Assembly: GCF_002127545.1 (NCBI RefSeq)
Contig: NZ_MUBK01000007.1
Location: 62,001 to 126,000, forward strand
Source: Xenorhabdus beddingii
Lineage (GTDB): Bacteria > Pseudomonadota > Gammaproteobacteria > Enterobacterales > Enterobacteriaceae
Reading direction: 5' to 3'
Length of the DNA stretch: 64,000 bases
In this document: in pieces, positions 19,635-29,411 of the stretch
How positions within the stretch are numbered: position 1 is the first letter of the stretch
Layout of the letters: each line of letters starts with the position of its first letter
Position numbers and translations under genes: made by a program
Notes under the pieces: model-generated
The model's input: only the letters and a program-made list of their open reading frames with translations
What the model was told of the DNA's origin: nothing
Database searches by the model: none

Positions 19635-19701
19635 TCACCACAAAAACGAAACACCTAACATTATGTAGTTAAGCATTAAAATTCGACATAAAAAAAATAG
19701 C

Positions 19702-19754
19702 TTGAAGTTAGCCCCTATTGAAACGATAATTATTCTCAATATTAGAATAATTAT
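19702..19754 (+). promoter_or_regulatory. Fur-regulated promoter of the hem/hmu locus
   Basis: TTGAAG (19702-19707) and GATAAT (19725-19730) are 17 bp apart, a good sigma-70 promoter. Overlapping the -10 and start site is the inverted repeat ATAATTATTCT (19726-19736) and AGAATAATTAT (19744-19754), an extended Fur box. Iron-loaded Fur should block the promoter, so the locus is expected to be induced by iron starvation. Confidence 0.75.
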
Positions 19755-19769
19755 TGTTCAAATTTGGTT

Positions 19770-19972
19770 ATGGGAAAATTAGCGTACTATCAACGTTACT
19801 ACACTAATCCTCTGCAACAACAGACTCTTCCTGGGGTATACCACGGTTCTACGAAGGTCGATGGTATAGACGGTTTGCAGCCATTGGTGAAATTACATGC
19901 TATCAGGGTTTGCCATCAAAGCAGATCACCCCGACAAAACCAACCAAATACAGCAAATTTATTCTGAAATAA
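19770..19972 (+). pseudogene. hemP: hemP-like hemin uptake gene, apparently frameshifted
   Basis: Directly after the Fur-controlled promoter an ATG frame starts MGKLAYYQRYY and reaches QQQTLPGVYHG and KVDG. At about 19863-19870 the HemP-like reading moves to another frame, giving YRRFAAIGEI, then CYQGLP and TPTKPTKYSKFILK, ending TAA at 19970-19972. That ending resembles the HemP C-terminus (basic, finishing KLILTK). The 203-bp span is not a multiple of three. HemP is a roughly 65-residue protein usually encoded before the hemin receptor. This is either a decayed hemP or a sequencing error. The alternative, an unrelated 67-residue ORF in one frame, seems less likely. Confidence 0.5.
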
Positions 19973-20065
19973 TAAAAACTTAGCAAGTTCACCTGCTGGA
20001 TATCAGCGAGGTGCCTAGTTGTTTGTGTTCATAAAAAAGCTATCTAAGTATGGAGATTGACCTGC

Positions 20066-22102
20066 ATGACTCTAATTAAATCGTCAAAGCTGAAATTGTC
20101 TACGTTAAGCGTGGCGATATTCACGAGTTTATTTTCTGCAAATGCAGCCTCTTCCGAAAAAGATAAATCATCCAAAGAAACCTTGACCGTGTATGCCACA
20201 GGCAACCAGCGTGACAGTTTTGAAGCACCCATGATGGTTACGGTCATTGAGGGTAATTCCGCCAATAGCAACGTTGCCGGCAATGCAAATGATTTACTCC
20301 GCAAAGTTCCTGGCATTGAAATTTCCGGCTCCGGGCGTGCCAATGGGCAAGACATCAATATGAGGGGCTATACCCAAAAAGGGGTTCTTACCCTTGTGGA
20401 TGGTATTCGGCAAGGAACCGATACAGGACATATTAACGGTGTGTTCCTTGACCCAGCACTGATTAAACAGGTTGAAATTGTTCGTGGCCCCTCCGCCCTG
20501 CTATATGGTAATGGTGCGTTGGGAGGCGTTATTGCTTATCAGACCGTCAATGCCTCTGATTTATTGGCGGAAGGTAAAAATACGGGTTTTCGCGTTTTTA
20601 ACCGTGCCGGCACAGGAGATCACAGCCTGGGGTTCGGTGGTGCCGCATTCGGTAAAACAGAGCAACTTGATGGTTTATTGGCATTCAGTACCCGCGATGT
20701 GGGTAATCTCCGCTATGGAAACGGCGTAAAAAGCCGTAATGATGAAACCATCGGTAATATTCTGGCAAAAGGCACCTGGAAAATCACTGACAGCCAAACC
20801 CTCAGCGGAGATTTACGCTATTACCGCAATGAGGCTCATGAGCCGAAAGATCCACAAGCCCTGACTTATCATGACGAAAATCCATGGGCAAACCGCACTA
20901 CGGCACAACGTGATGCCCAATTAACCTATCAACTCAATCCATCAGAATACAGTTGGTTAAATGCCAGAGCGGATGTCTATTATTCTGACATCAACATTAA
21001 TGTGAAAACCAAAGAGAAAGGGTTTGAGGGTCGAACACAAGATACGTTCGGCGTAAAACTGGAGAACCGTTCACATCTGGGAACAAATGCCTTTGCCGCT
21101 CACCAACTTACCTACGGGGGTGAAGCCTATAAGCAAAGACAAAAACCAAGTAGCGGTGCTGTAGAGGGTTTCCCCAAGGCTGATATCCGTTTTGCCTCTG
21201 GCTGGGTTCAGGACGAAATCACTTTGCGTCATTTGCCTGTTTCTTTCATTGCAGGCACACGTTACGACAATTACAACGCCTCAAACAGCAAATATGACAC
21301 CATCAGTGCCGACAAATGGTCGTCAAAAGGCGCCATTAGTATTACTCCCACCGATTGGTCGATGCTCTTTGCCTCCTATGCTCAGGCATTCCGTGCTCCA
21401 AGCATCGGCGAGATGTATAACGATTCGAAACATTTTGATATGTCTCCAATGAGAGGACGTCCGGGCTTTACCAACTATTGGAAGCCGAATCCAAACTTAC
21501 GCCCTGAAAGCAATAAAACTCAGGAATATGGCTTCGGGCTGCGTTTCGATGATCTTTTCACCGACAATGATGGTCTGAAATTAAAGGCCAGCTATTTTGA
21601 TACCAAGGCGAAAGATTACATCTCTTCTATTGTCATCATGCCTGATATGAGGTTTACAACCTCAATCAATACGCCAAAAGCCAAAATTTGGGGCTGGGAT
21701 GTTTCACTGGGATATCACTCTGACTGGTTCTCGTGGGATATCGCTTACAACCGCACGACCGGCAAGAATGAAGAGACAGGCGAATCTATCAAGGCTCTCA
21801 GCCCAGATACCCTCACCAGCACAGTAGATATTCCATTGGCCAGCACCGGCTTTTCTATTGGCTGGATCGGAAAATTCGCACAGCACACCGATTTTAAAGA
21901 AAAAGCCGGGAAGAAAACCCCACCGCAATACGCAGGTTATGGTGTCAATGATTTCTACGTGAGCTATCACGGTGATGGATCATTAAAAGGGCTAACCACT
22001 TCTGTCGTACTGGGCAACGCTTTCGATAAAGCCTATTACTCATCACTGGGCGCGTCACAAAGTGGCCGCAACGCCAAACTGTTCGTCAGCTACCAGTGGT
22101 AA
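20066..22102 (+). CDS. hmuR: TonB-dependent hemin receptor HmuR
   Basis: A 678-residue outer-membrane receptor for heme or hemoproteins. A signal peptide (to about ANAAS) is followed by the TonB box ETLTVYA, a plug domain (about 45-160, with DINMRGYTQKGVLTLVDGIRQ split by the usual loop), and a 22-strand barrel ending in the aromatic residues YQW. The FRAP and NPNL motifs diagnostic of HemR/HmuR heme receptors are both present (AFRAPS, PNPNLRPE). ATG 20066 has GGAG ten bases upstream; an in-frame TTG at 20057 is too close to that site. It heads hmuSTUV. Confidence 0.95.
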   Translation: MTLIKSSKLKLSTLSVAIFTSLFSANAASSEKDKSSKETLTVYATGNQRDSFEAPMMVTVIEGNSANSNVAGNANDLLRKVPGIEISGSGRANGQDINMRGYTQKGVLTLVDGIRQGTDTGHINGVFLDPALIKQVEIVRGPSALLYGNGALGGVIAYQTVNASDLLAEGKNTGFRVFNRAGTGDHSLGFGGAAFGKTEQLDGLLAFSTRDVGNLRYGNGVKSRNDETIGNILAKGTWKITDSQTLSGDLRYYRNEAHEPKDPQALTYHDENPWANRTTAQRDAQLTYQLNPSEYSWLNARADVYYSDININVKTKEKGFEGRTQDTFGVKLENRSHLGTNAFAAHQLTYGGEAYKQRQKPSSGAVEGFPKADIRFASGWVQDEITLRHLPVSFIAGTRYDNYNASNSKYDTISADKWSSKGAISITPTDWSMLFASYAQAFRAPSIGEMYNDSKHFDMSPMRGRPGFTNYWKPNPNLRPESNKTQEYGFGLRFDDLFTDNDGLKLKASYFDTKAKDYISSIVIMPDMRFTTSINTPKAKIWGWDVSLGYHSDWFSWDIAYNRTTGKNEETGESIKALSPDTLTSTVDIPLASTGFSIGWIGKFAQHTDFKEKAGKKTPPQYAGYGVNDFYVSYHGDGSLKGLTTSVVLGNAFDKAYYSSLGASQSGRNAKLFVSYQW

Positions 22103-22174
22103 ATAACACGATCATTCTATTAATCTCTACAATTAATTTTATATTTAAACGCAGTTTTTAAGGAGCCAGCAACT

Positions 22175-23248
22175 GTGAATCAACCACTTTATGAACGTTA
22201 CCAACAAGCCAAAGCCAATAATAAAGCGAAATATGCGCGCGATCTGGCCGCTTACCTTAATGTCAGTGAAGGAGAGTTATTACATAGCCGTGTCGGTATT
22301 GACGCAAAGCGTTTAAATATTGATGCTGCGACTCTACTTCAGGAACTGGCAACGGTGGGTGAAACCAAGTCAATTACCCGTAATGATTTCGCCGTTCACG
22401 AACATGTTGGTCGTTATGAAAATATTAAATTCAGCCCACATGTTGGTTTGATCCTCAACCCACGTGAACTTGACCTGCGTCTATTCTTCGAACACTGGAA
22501 TAGTATTTTCTCTTTGGTTGAGCAGGCTAAGAACGGTGTGCGCCACAGCATTCAATTCTTTGATCGTCAGGGTGACGCATTACATAAAGTCTATACCACC
22601 GATAATACCGATATGGCGGCATGGGATGCGCTGATCGAAAAATATCAGGCTAATGAAAACCCGGCGCTGGAGATTCAGCCAGAAGTCATCCCTGAACATG
22701 CAAAAATCACTGAACAACTGCGGGTACAGTTAGATCAAGAATGGCGGGCCATGACGGATGTCCATCAATTCTTTATTATGATGAAACGCCATAATCTGAA
22801 TCGCCAACAAATTTTCAATGCGGTGGGTGATGATTTGGCATATCGTGTTGACAATTCAGCATTAACCCAGCTTGTTGAAACGGCCCATAAAGATCAAAAC
22901 GAAATTATGATCTTTGTCGGAAACCGTGGCTGTGTTCAGATTTTCACTGGAAAATTAGAACGTTTGATGCCTTATCAGGAAGAAAACTCCCCGCAAAAAT
23001 GGCTCAATATTTTCAACCACAATTTCACTCTTCACCTGATTGAAAGCGCCATCGCAGAAAGCTGGATCACCTGCAAGCCAACAGATACAGGTTTTGTCAC
23101 CAGCCTTGAGTTGTTTGATGCCAATGGGAATCAAATCGCACAATTATACGGCCAACGCACCGAGGGCACGCCAGAACAAACTCAGTGGCGTGAACAAATT
23201 GCCGCCTTGCCTAAATTACAACCAGAACAGGAAACTTGCCTAGCATGA
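22175..23248 (+). CDS. hmuS: Hemin degradation/transport factor HmuS
   Basis: 357 residues of the HemS/HmuS/ChuS family, cytoplasmic proteins that bind incoming heme and release its iron, in some members by heme degradation. The protein consists of two similar halves, as usual in this family. The start is GTG at 22175 behind AGGAG at 22161-22165, giving NQPLYERYQQAKANN, a typical N-terminus. Its TGA stop overlaps the hmuT ATG (ATGA), so translation of the binding-protein gene is coupled. It is co-transcribed with hmuR. Confidence 0.95.
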   Translation: MNQPLYERYQQAKANNKAKYARDLAAYLNVSEGELLHSRVGIDAKRLNIDAATLLQELATVGETKSITRNDFAVHEHVGRYENIKFSPHVGLILNPRELDLRLFFEHWNSIFSLVEQAKNGVRHSIQFFDRQGDALHKVYTTDNTDMAAWDALIEKYQANENPALEIQPEVIPEHAKITEQLRVQLDQEWRAMTDVHQFFIMMKRHNLNRQQIFNAVGDDLAYRVDNSALTQLVETAHKDQNEIMIFVGNRGCVQIFTGKLERLMPYQEENSPQKWLNIFNHNFTLHLIESAIAESWITCKPTDTGFVTSLELFDANGNQIAQLYGQRTEGTPEQTQWREQIAALPKLQPEQETCLA

Positions 23249-24063
23249 AAAAGTGGCTTCTAACCTTTATGCTTGCCATCTCTTTTAATGCGTTCTCTGC
23301 TGAACGTATTGTTACCATTGGTGGCGATGTGTCTGAAATTGTTTTTGCACTTGGCGAAGGACAGCGAGTTGTTGCAAGGGACAGTACCAGCCAAAATCCC
23401 AAGGCTCTGCTTGCTCTGCCCGATGTTGGGTATATGAGGATGCTGAATTCAGAAGGGATTTTATCTATGCGCCCATCATTGGTGATCGCGAGTGAATTGG
23501 CCCAACCTTCCTTGGCACTCAAGCAAGTCGAAGATTCCGGTGTAAAAGTCATTAAAGTGACCAGCGAAACCTCGTTAGAAGCCGTTCCTGAAAAAATCAT
23601 GACCGTTGCCAAGGCGGTCAATCAAGAAAAACGGGGTGAAGCGTTAGTTGCCCAATATCGGCAGCAACTGGCAGATATCGCCACGTCAGATATTCCCGCT
23701 AAGGTCATTTTTGTTATGAGTCACGGCGGCACCATGCCGATGGCCGCAGGTCAACAAACCGCCGCAGATAAGATTATCCATGCCATTGGTGCAAAGAATG
23801 CCATGCAAGGCGTCCAAGGATACCGTCCTCTGTCCCAAGAAGGCGTTATCGCCAGCAAACCGGATTTGCTACTGATCAGCACAGAAGGACTGAAGACTTT
23901 AGGTGGTATCGATAAAGTCTGGCTGCTTCCTGGATTAAACTTCACGCCCGCAGGTCAGAAAAAACAGATCGTGATTGTTGATGAAATGGGTCTGCTTGGA
24001 TTTGGCCTACAAACTCCTGCCGTTATGAAACAAGTCCGTGAGGCCGCGGAGAAAGTGCAATGA
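23245..24063 (+). CDS. hmuT: Periplasmic hemin-binding protein HmuT
   Basis: 272 residues: a signal peptide (MKKWLLTFMLAISFNAFSA) followed by a class III (BtuF-like) solute-binding fold beginning RIVTIGGDVSEIVFALG. It captures heme in the periplasm and hands it to the HmuUV transporter. I chose ATG 23245, whose ATGA overlaps the hmuS stop, over an in-frame TTG nine bases upstream. It also overlaps hmuU by four bases. Confidence 0.95.
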   Translation: MKKWLLTFMLAISFNAFSAERIVTIGGDVSEIVFALGEGQRVVARDSTSQNPKALLALPDVGYMRMLNSEGILSMRPSLVIASELAQPSLALKQVEDSGVKVIKVTSETSLEAVPEKIMTVAKAVNQEKRGEALVAQYRQQLADIATSDIPAKVIFVMSHGGTMPMAAGQQTAADKIIHAIGAKNAMQGVQGYRPLSQEGVIASKPDLLLISTEGLKTLGGIDKVWLLPGLNFTPAGQKKQIVIVDEMGLLGFGLQTPAVMKQVREAAEKVQ

Positions 24064-25061
24064 GTCGTTCTCAATCCCCCAGTCTCGGCTTAATGGTACT
24101 GGGTTTATTGCTGTTCTTCTTGGCTATCAGTTCAGCCAATATGGGGGCATTGCCACTTTCTTTCAAAACCCTGTGGGAATCATCGCTGGATGACCCACAG
24201 TGGCAAATTTGGTTGAACATTCGCTTACCACGCATTCTGTTGGCAATCCTCGTTGGCGGTGCGCTGGCCATATCTGGTGCCGTTATGCAGGGGTTATTCC
24301 GTAATCCCCTGGCCGATCCCGGATTATTAGGGATCAGTAATGGCGCGGCACTTGCCGTTGCGATAGTGATTGTTATACCTTTCGCCCTACCTGCCAGCAT
24401 CGCGTTATACGGACATATTATTGCCGCTTTTGTCGGCAGTTTATTGGTATCCTCCCTGATATTTATTCTTAACAAATATAACCGCGGCAACCTCTCAAAA
24501 TTACTGCTTGCTGGCATCGCCATCAGTGCACTCAGTGCAGCATTTATTGGTGTATTGAGCTATCTCAGCAACGATCAACAATTACGCCAGTTTACCATTT
24601 GGATGATGGGTTCACTCAGCCAAATAGAATGGCCAACCCTGGCTATTGCGGCATCACTGATTATTCCTGTTTGCATACTGATATTCAGCCAGTCACGGAA
24701 ACTTAACTTGCTGCAACTGGGTGATGAGGAAGCGCACTATTTAGGTGTTAACGTCCGGCGCACCAAATATCAATTATTGCTGTTGAGCGCCTTATTGGTC
24801 GGGTGTGCAGTTGCATTGACCGGTGTTATTAGTTTTATTGGCTTAGTTATCCCGCACCTCGTCAGACTACGTTTTGGTGGTGATCATACTTGGTTGCTGC
24901 CAATATCCGCCTTAGGCGGAGCCTGCCTTTTATTAACCGCCGATACGCTGGCAAGGACACTGGTTTCCCCCGCAGAAATGCCCGTAGGCATTATCACCGG
25001 TTTGATCGGTGCTCCCTATTTCTTATGGCTCATCCTTAAGCCATCAGGTGGCCGCTTATAA
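24060..25061 (+). CDS. hmuU: Hemin ABC transporter permease HmuU
   Basis: 333 residues of the BtuC/FecCD permease family with about nine to ten membrane helices. The signature segments [27 protein letters not shown] and [15 protein letters not shown] are present. It dimerises in the inner membrane with HmuV and receives heme from HmuT. It overlaps hmuT (ATGA), and its TAA shares a base with the first candidate start of hmuV, showing a tightly coupled operon. Confidence 0.96.
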   Translation: MSRSQSPSLGLMVLGLLLFFLAISSANMGALPLSFKTLWESSLDDPQWQIWLNIRLPRILLAILVGGALAISGAVMQGLFRNPLADPGLLGISNGAALAVAIVIVIPFALPASIALYGHIIAAFVGSLLVSSLIFILNKYNRGNLSKLLLAGIAISALSAAFIGVLSYLSNDQQLRQFTIWMMGSLSQIEWPTLAIAASLIIPVCILIFSQSRKLNLLQLGDEEAHYLGVNVRRTKYQLLLLSALLVGCAVALTGVISFIGLVIPHLVRLRFGGDHTWLLPISALGGACLLLTADTLARTLVSPAEMPVGIITGLIGAPYFLWLILKPSGGRL

Positions 25062-25072
25062 TGGAGCCGATC

Positions 25073-25855
25073 ATGTCAGATAATTTGCTTGAAGCTAAAA
25101 ATTTAAATTATTTTATCGGACAGCGCCAAATAATCAGAGATATTTCACTTTCTATTCGTCAAGGAGAAGTTGTTGCGATTATTGGCCCAAATGGCGCCGG
25201 TAAATCAACGCTATTACGGCTATTAACGGGTTATATCTCCCCAGATTCAGGAGAGTGCCGGTTAAAAGGCGTTCCCATTTCCCGCTGGCCGACTCAGCAA
25301 CTGGCTCGCATTCGGGCAGTAATGCGGCAATACAGTTCCCTTTCCTTTCCTTTTAGTGTGGAAGAAGTCATTGCCATGGGGCGTGTTCCTCATGAAAATG
25401 CCCATAAGAAAGTCGCGATTGATGAAGCCATTGCATTGACCGAATGCGAAGCGCTGAGGAAAAGAAATTACCAGCAGCTATCCGGCGGCGAACAACAACG
25501 GGTCCAACTGGCAAGGGTTCTGGCCCAACTTTGGCACCCGGAACCGACTGAATCCTGTCTGTTTTTGGATGAACCCACTTCAGCGCTGGATCTTTATCAT
25601 CAACAACATACGTTACGGCTGGTTCACCGCCTGACACGCCAACATCCGATGGCCGTCTGCTGTGTGCTGCATGATTTGAATCTGGCGGCGCTCTATGCTG
25701 ACAAAATTATCCTGTTGCACAAAGGAAAGTTAGTCGCATCCGGGACTCCACAAGATGTATTGCGTGACGATATCCTCAAACAGTGGTATCAGGCTGATTT
25801 GGGCGTTATCCAACATCCTGAAACCCAGCAGCCACAAGTCTATCTCAGGAAATAA
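25073..25855 (+). CDS. hmuV: Hemin ABC transporter ATPase HmuV
   Basis: 260 residues from ATG 25073, with the complete ABC set: Walker [10 protein letters not shown] (38-46), signature LSGGEQQRV, Walker [13 protein letters not shown] and the H-loop CVLHDLNLA. It powers HmuU. An earlier ATG at 25061 overlaps the hmuU stop (TAATG) and would add MEPI. I prefer 25073 because GGAG at 25063-25066 is ideally spaced before it. Both are plausible. Confidence 0.94.
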   Translation: MSDNLLEAKNLNYFIGQRQIIRDISLSIRQGEVVAIIGPNGAGKSTLLRLLTGYISPDSGECRLKGVPISRWPTQQLARIRAVMRQYSSLSFPFSVEEVIAMGRVPHENAHKKVAIDEAIALTECEALRKRNYQQLSGGEQQRVQLARVLAQLWHPEPTESCLFLDEPTSALDLYHQQHTLRLVHRLTRQHPMAVCCVLHDLNLAALYADKIILLHKGKLVASGTPQDVLRDDILKQWYQADLGVIQHPETQQPQVYLRK

Positions 25856-25864
25856 AGATTCATC

Positions 25865-25905
25865 CCTGTCGTCTTTCAAATTGCAACTTAAAAGTTATTG
25901 AATGG
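25865..25905. repeat. Degenerate copy of a dispersed palindromic repeat
   Basis: The sequence GTCGTCTTTCAAATTGCAAC and the following TTATTGAATGG resemble a decayed version of the palindromic element at 50341-50381 (GTCGTCTTTCAAGATGCAGC). It lies just after hmuV. Confidence 0.4.
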
Positions 25906-25916
25906 ATGAGCCAATA

Positions 25917-25952
25917 AAGGCAAATTTTGCAAACTAAAGTGAAATTTGCCTT
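25917..25952 (+). terminator. hmu operon terminator
   Basis: AAGGCAAATTT (25917-25927) pairs perfectly with AAATTTGCCTT (25942-25952) over a 14-nt loop, followed by AACTTTTC. It lies 62 bp after hmuV and is the best candidate for the end of the heme operon. Confidence 0.6.
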
Positions 25953-26026
25953 AACTTTTCATTATCTTCTGCAAATAAAGCCAAAGCAGATAAGCATTTG
26001 GAAGCCCCACCCTGTGGGAGGTAACC

Positions 26027-26391
26027 ATGTTAGAAAATGTTATCAACGATATTGTCAGATGGTTAGAAAGCCAGCTTCAACGGACGGAAGGAATAAGGAT
26101 AGATGCCATTGCCCATAAAAGTGGTTACTCAAAATGGCATTTACAACGAATTTTTAAGAGTTAAAAGGCTGTACACTGGGTCAATACGTGCGCCGACGCC
26201 GCCTCCATGAAGCAGCCAGGTCTTTGCGGGAAGATAATTTACCGATCCTTGATATTGCTCTGCAATATGGTTTTAGTTCTCAGGCTACATTTACCCGGAT
26301 TTTTAAAAAACATTTTAATACTACACCGGCTAAATTCAGGGAGAACGGGCACCTGCCTGAATTCAAAAATTTCTTATATTGCGAAGAATAA
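26027..26391 (+). pseudogene. MarA/SoxS/RamA-type AraC regulator, frameshifted
   Basis: ATG 26027 has an ideal GGGAGG Shine-Dalgarno and opens MLENVINDIVRWLESQLQ, continuing to GYSKWHLQRIFK, the first helix-turn-helix of the MarA family. An in-frame TAA follows at 26162. Shifting by one base, the family resumes at once with KGCTLGQYVRRRRL, the second HTH, GFSSQATFTRIFKKHF, and a normal end at 26391. A single lost base near 26160 explains it. The intact protein would have about 121 residues and would have activated marbox promoters (efflux, redox stress). The genus-level orthologue is not identified. Confidence 0.8.
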
Positions 26392-26415
26392 ACATTGATA
26401 TAAGTGCCACTCTTT

Positions 26416-26442
26416 ATGGTCAACTACCCTGTCGTTGACCAT
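26416..26442 (+). terminator. Terminator after the AraC-type pseudogene
   Basis: ATGGTCAAC (26416-26424) pairs with GTTGACCAT (26434-26442) and is followed directly by seven Ts. This is a strong intrinsic terminator on the plus strand. Confidence 0.85.
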
Positions 26443-26509
26443 TTTTTTCATACTGCGCTGGATCTTAAAATGATTTCAGTTCATTAACGAACCAGTCATG
26501 CAATCAGGA

Positions 26510-26995
26510 TCATATTCTACGCGCTTGCCAGAAAACACGACGCCAATACACATTGTCGAGAGAAGAACGGATTACCCCTTTGCTGGTGGATGCATGAATA
26601 AATTCATTGTTCGTATCATAAATACCGACATGCAAACCACTTTCACCACTGCCGGTCTTGAAAAAGACCAAGTCTCCCGGCATCAAATCATTTTTGTTAA
26701 TCCGTGTGCCTAGCTGAGTTTGCCCACTTGTTGTGCGTGGAAGCAGGATATTAAAACGATCATAAAAAGTACGGTAAACAAAACCTGAACAATCAACACC
26801 CTGCCTGTCCATTCCACCGTAACGGTATGGCGTTCTATACCATTTTTCAAGCTGATCTTTTAGCTGGGCAATGACCATAATCGGGTCAGAAAGGGCTATT
26901 CTCAACGGAGGAGAAGTGGGTTTAGAGACAGGATGGGTACAACCTATAAGGAATAAACTGACTAACAAACACAGATGCCCTGCTCTTATCATCAT
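26510..26995 (-). CDS. nlpC: NlpC/P60 lipoprotein endopeptidase NlpC
   Basis: 161 residues, close to E. coli NlpC (154). The lipobox LIGC makes Cys19 the lipidated N-terminus. The NlpC/P60 papain-like domain shows Cys69 in DCSGF, His122 in LHVGIY and His134 in FIHAS, the catalytic triad of peptidoglycan D,L-endopeptidases. I chose the first ATG of the MM pair (26995), eight bases after GGAG, over an upstream extension. In E. coli nlpC follows btuD; here it follows arnF instead. It ends convergently with the AraC-type pseudogene. Confidence 0.93.
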   Translation of the reverse strand: MMIRAGHLCLLVSLFLIGCTHPVSKPTSPPLRIALSDPIMVIAQLKDQLEKWYRTPYRYGGMDRQGVDCSGFVYRTFYDRFNILLPRTTSGQTQLGTRINKNDLMPGDLVFFKTGSGESGLHVGIYDTNNEFIHASTSKGVIRSSLDNVYWRRVFWQARRI

Positions 26996-27012
26996 CCACT
27001 TTTCTCCAACAA

Positions 27013-27399
27013 TTATGCCGTTTCCGGTCGGCCAATGAGCCAAACTCCCCATAAGATAAAAATAATCCCTGCCGTTTTCAACAATGAAACCGTTTCATTA
27101 AACCAAGGCAACAAGGCCGCCATGAGATAAACAAACACATAGCTCAGACTAATAATGGGATACGCTTTATTCAATGGCAGATATTTTAGGGTAAAGAACC
27201 AACATAACATAGACAGCACATAACCTGACAATCCGGCCATAATCATCAGCAAAGGCGTATGATTTGCCCAAAGCCAGTGGATATCCAGCCAATGTGCTGA
27301 TAACGAAAGCGCTGGCAAACGTGCAACGCCCCATTTTAATAGCAGTTGTGCCAGAGAGATCAATAAAGCACTCGCTACTCCCCAAAGATAACCGTTCAT
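27013..27399 (-). CDS. arnF: Undecaprenyl-phosphate-L-Ara4N flippase subunit ArnF
   Basis: 128 residues with four predicted membrane helices, a small EamA/SMR-like protein beginning [20 protein letters not shown]. With ArnE it flips undecaprenyl-phosphate-aminoarabinose to the periplasmic face. The start at 27399 gives an ATGA overlap with the arnE stop; a longer upstream reading in this frame is only arnE sequence out of frame. It is the last gene of arnBCADTEF. Confidence 0.93.
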   Translation of the reverse strand: MNGYLWGVASALLISLAQLLLKWGVARLPALSLSAHWLDIHWLWANHTPLLMIMAGLSGYVLSMLCWFFTLKYLPLNKAYPIISLSYVFVYLMAALLPWFNETVSLLKTAGIIFILWGVWLIGRPETA

Positions 27400-27746
27400 G
27401 AACTCAGGCTCATCAATAAAATTCCCAACATAATTGCAAAAACGCCTATCCAGTGTTTCAGCCCCACTTTTTCCTGATACAGGCATTGCCCGATCAGTGT
27501 TACTACAACAAAATTTATACTGAGCATAGGATATGCAATACTCAGCGGTAAAAATTGCAATAATCGCAGCCAGAATATCATTCCTATTCCCAACAGAAGA
27601 ATAGCACTCGATAGCCATATCACCATCGATACCCCTTTATGGGGGGCATCTTTTTTCTGCCAACAAATCACCGCCTGCTTCTGACATAATTGCCCCGCAC
27701 AGGTGAATAAACTGACCAGAAATAATAGTGCTATATAGCTGCTCAT
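27396..27746 (-). CDS. arnE: Undecaprenyl-phosphate-L-Ara4N flippase subunit ArnE
   Basis: 116 residues with four membrane helices of the EamA/SMR-like type ([20 protein letters not shown]). It is the partner of ArnF in moving the undecaprenyl-linked sugar across the inner membrane. It overlaps arnT at its start and arnF at its end, each by four bases (ATGA), so the three products are translationally coupled. Confidence 0.93.
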   Translation of the reverse strand: MSSYIALLFLVSLFTCAGQLCQKQAVICWQKKDAPHKGVSMVIWLSSAILLLGIGMIFWLRLLQFLPLSIAYPMLSINFVVVTLIGQCLYQEKVGLKHWIGVFAIMLGILLMSLSS

Positions 27747-29404
27747 GGTTGTTTCTTATAAATTGCCAGGACAAAACGATGATTCCTGTGCACAACGTCC
27801 GGCTGAGGTAATTCAAGAAGATCATCTTTTGAAGATAACAGAAGAACAATCGCCACCTGACCCTGTCTACGCGCTTTCTCCAACCATTGAGGAAACGCTT
27901 CTTCTGTCACATATCTATATTGGCTGTCAGGGTATTCAAGTCCGTATTCCAATTCTCCCGGACGATCAAACAGATAGATATCACTACGTTTTAATTCCCA
28001 TGCAATCGCGGCACCGACTCCAACGGACTGAGACAGAATATATTTGCTGTCTGCCAATTCATTTTTATTTTCTCTAATAAACTGCTGGGGAAGTTTGGAA
28101 TTAATCGTTTTATTGGGCAGTGCACTTCCTATTGATAAACTTAATACAATTGAGCAGGATGCTGCCCATAACCAATATTTGCCATTACGGATAAAGCACA
28201 GATACCCAATCCCCGACCAGACACCAAAGGTAATAATTCCCATCATCCATTTCAGCCATTCATTCGGCTGATAAAGTGGCTGACTGATCAACGTTTCCAT
28301 GACAAAGAGCGTCAAAATAGCAGCCAGTCCAATGAAAACATTCACCAACCCATTCATTCTCAAGGCTTTCATGTCACCATTTTTGACACAATCAACCGCG
28401 TATTTCGCCATCATCAGGGCCAACGGACCGATAAAGGGTAAAACATAGGTTGGCAGTTTTCCTTTTGCAATGCTGAAAAAAACAAAGGGAACAATAAACC
28501 AACAAAACAGGAAAAACATTTCTGGATGGCTTTTTTTCTCTTTCCAACTTTTTATTAAAGCGCCGGGGAGTAAACCTAACCACGGGATCACACCCAATAG
28601 CAGTATCGGTAAGTAATACCAAATGGGCGCAATATGCTGAGCGCTCTCAGAAGCAAAGCGTTGTATATGTTCTACCCAGAAGAAATAGTGCCAATAATCC
28701 GGCTCACGCAGAGCAATTGCAATCACCCACGGCAGACTCAGCAAAATAGCGGATATAACGGCAATAGGCCCAAAACGAACCATTTCCAGAAAACGTTTCT
28801 GATATAGGGTGATAGGTATCATGGCTATCACGGGCAATGCCAATGCCAGAAACCCTTTAGTCATAAAAGCCATGCCACAAGTCAGCCCCAGCACAGCCCA
28901 TGCCAGAACTCGTTCTCGGGTACGGCTTGCCTTAAGTGCCCAGTAGCAACTGACAATGCCCGCGGTAATCCATAAAGAGAACATCGGATCAAGGACACTA
29001 TAAGAACCAATGGCAAACACAATGAACATGGAGATGTAAATCAGGCTTGCAACAAAAGCTGTCTGACGGCATTGCCACATCATCATTGCCAGCCGGTAAA
29101 GGAGAAATGCACTGATTAAGATACTGAACACCGAGCCAAAACGAACAGCAAAGTTATTGTGACCAAAAATCCACTGGCTGATATTATTGATCCAATATCC
29201 AGCAACCGGCTTTTCAAAATAACGAATATCCAGGAAGTAGGGCACAATCCAATCCCCACGTTGCAACATTTCTCGGCTAATTTCAGCATACCGCGTTTCA
29301 TCCGGCTGCCATAATAGACGACTATCCAGAGGCAATAGGTAAGTAAGAATAAAAAAAAGAGCCATCAGAGCGGCTCCAATTTTACTTGTCCGAGTATTCA
29401 ACAT
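27743..29404 (-). CDS. arnT: Undecaprenyl phosphate-alpha-L-Ara4N arabinosyl transferase ArnT
   Basis: 553 residues of the GT83/PMT-like lipid A glycosyltransferases, with a dozen or so membrane helices and a C-terminal periplasmic region. Near the N-terminus, [21 protein letters not shown] contains the catalytic acidic DE of the first periplasmic loop. It transfers 4-amino-4-deoxy-L-arabinose to lipid A phosphates, lowering surface charge and giving resistance to polymyxin and cationic antimicrobial peptides. It lies 7 bp after arnD. Confidence 0.96.
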   Translation of the reverse strand: MLNTRTSKIGAALMALFFILTYLLPLDSRLLWQPDETRYAEISREMLQRGDWIVPYFLDIRYFEKPVAGYWINNISQWIFGHNNFAVRFGSVFSILISAFLLYRLAMMMWQCRQTAFVASLIYISMFIVFAIGSYSVLDPMFSLWITAGIVSCYWALKASRTRERVLAWAVLGLTCGMAFMTKGFLALALPVIAMIPITLYQKRFLEMVRFGPIAVISAILLSLPWVIAIALREPDYWHYFFWVEHIQRFASESAQHIAPIWYYLPILLLGVIPWLGLLPGALIKSWKEKKSHPEMFFLFCWFIVPFVFFSIAKGKLPTYVLPFIGPLALMMAKYAVDCVKNGDMKALRMNGLVNVFIGLAAILTLFVMETLISQPLYQPNEWLKWMMGIITFGVWSGIGYLCFIRNGKYWLWAASCSIVLSLSIGSALPNKTINSKLPQQFIRENKNELADSKYILSQSVGVGAAIAWELKRSDIYLFDRPGELEYGLEYPDSQYRYVTEEAFPQWLEKARRQGQVAIVLLLSSKDDLLELPQPDVVHRNHRFVLAIYKKQP

Positions 29405-29411
29405 AACTGTG

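Noticed and set aside
19764..19967. Intact 67-residue ORF as a new gene
   Set aside because: Its second half lacks any family likeness while another frame there matches the HemP C-terminus; better explained as a frameshifted hemP.
26188..26391. 67-residue AraC-type protein as an independent gene
   Set aside because: It starts in the middle of the family domain without a ribosome site; it is the second half of the frameshifted regulator.
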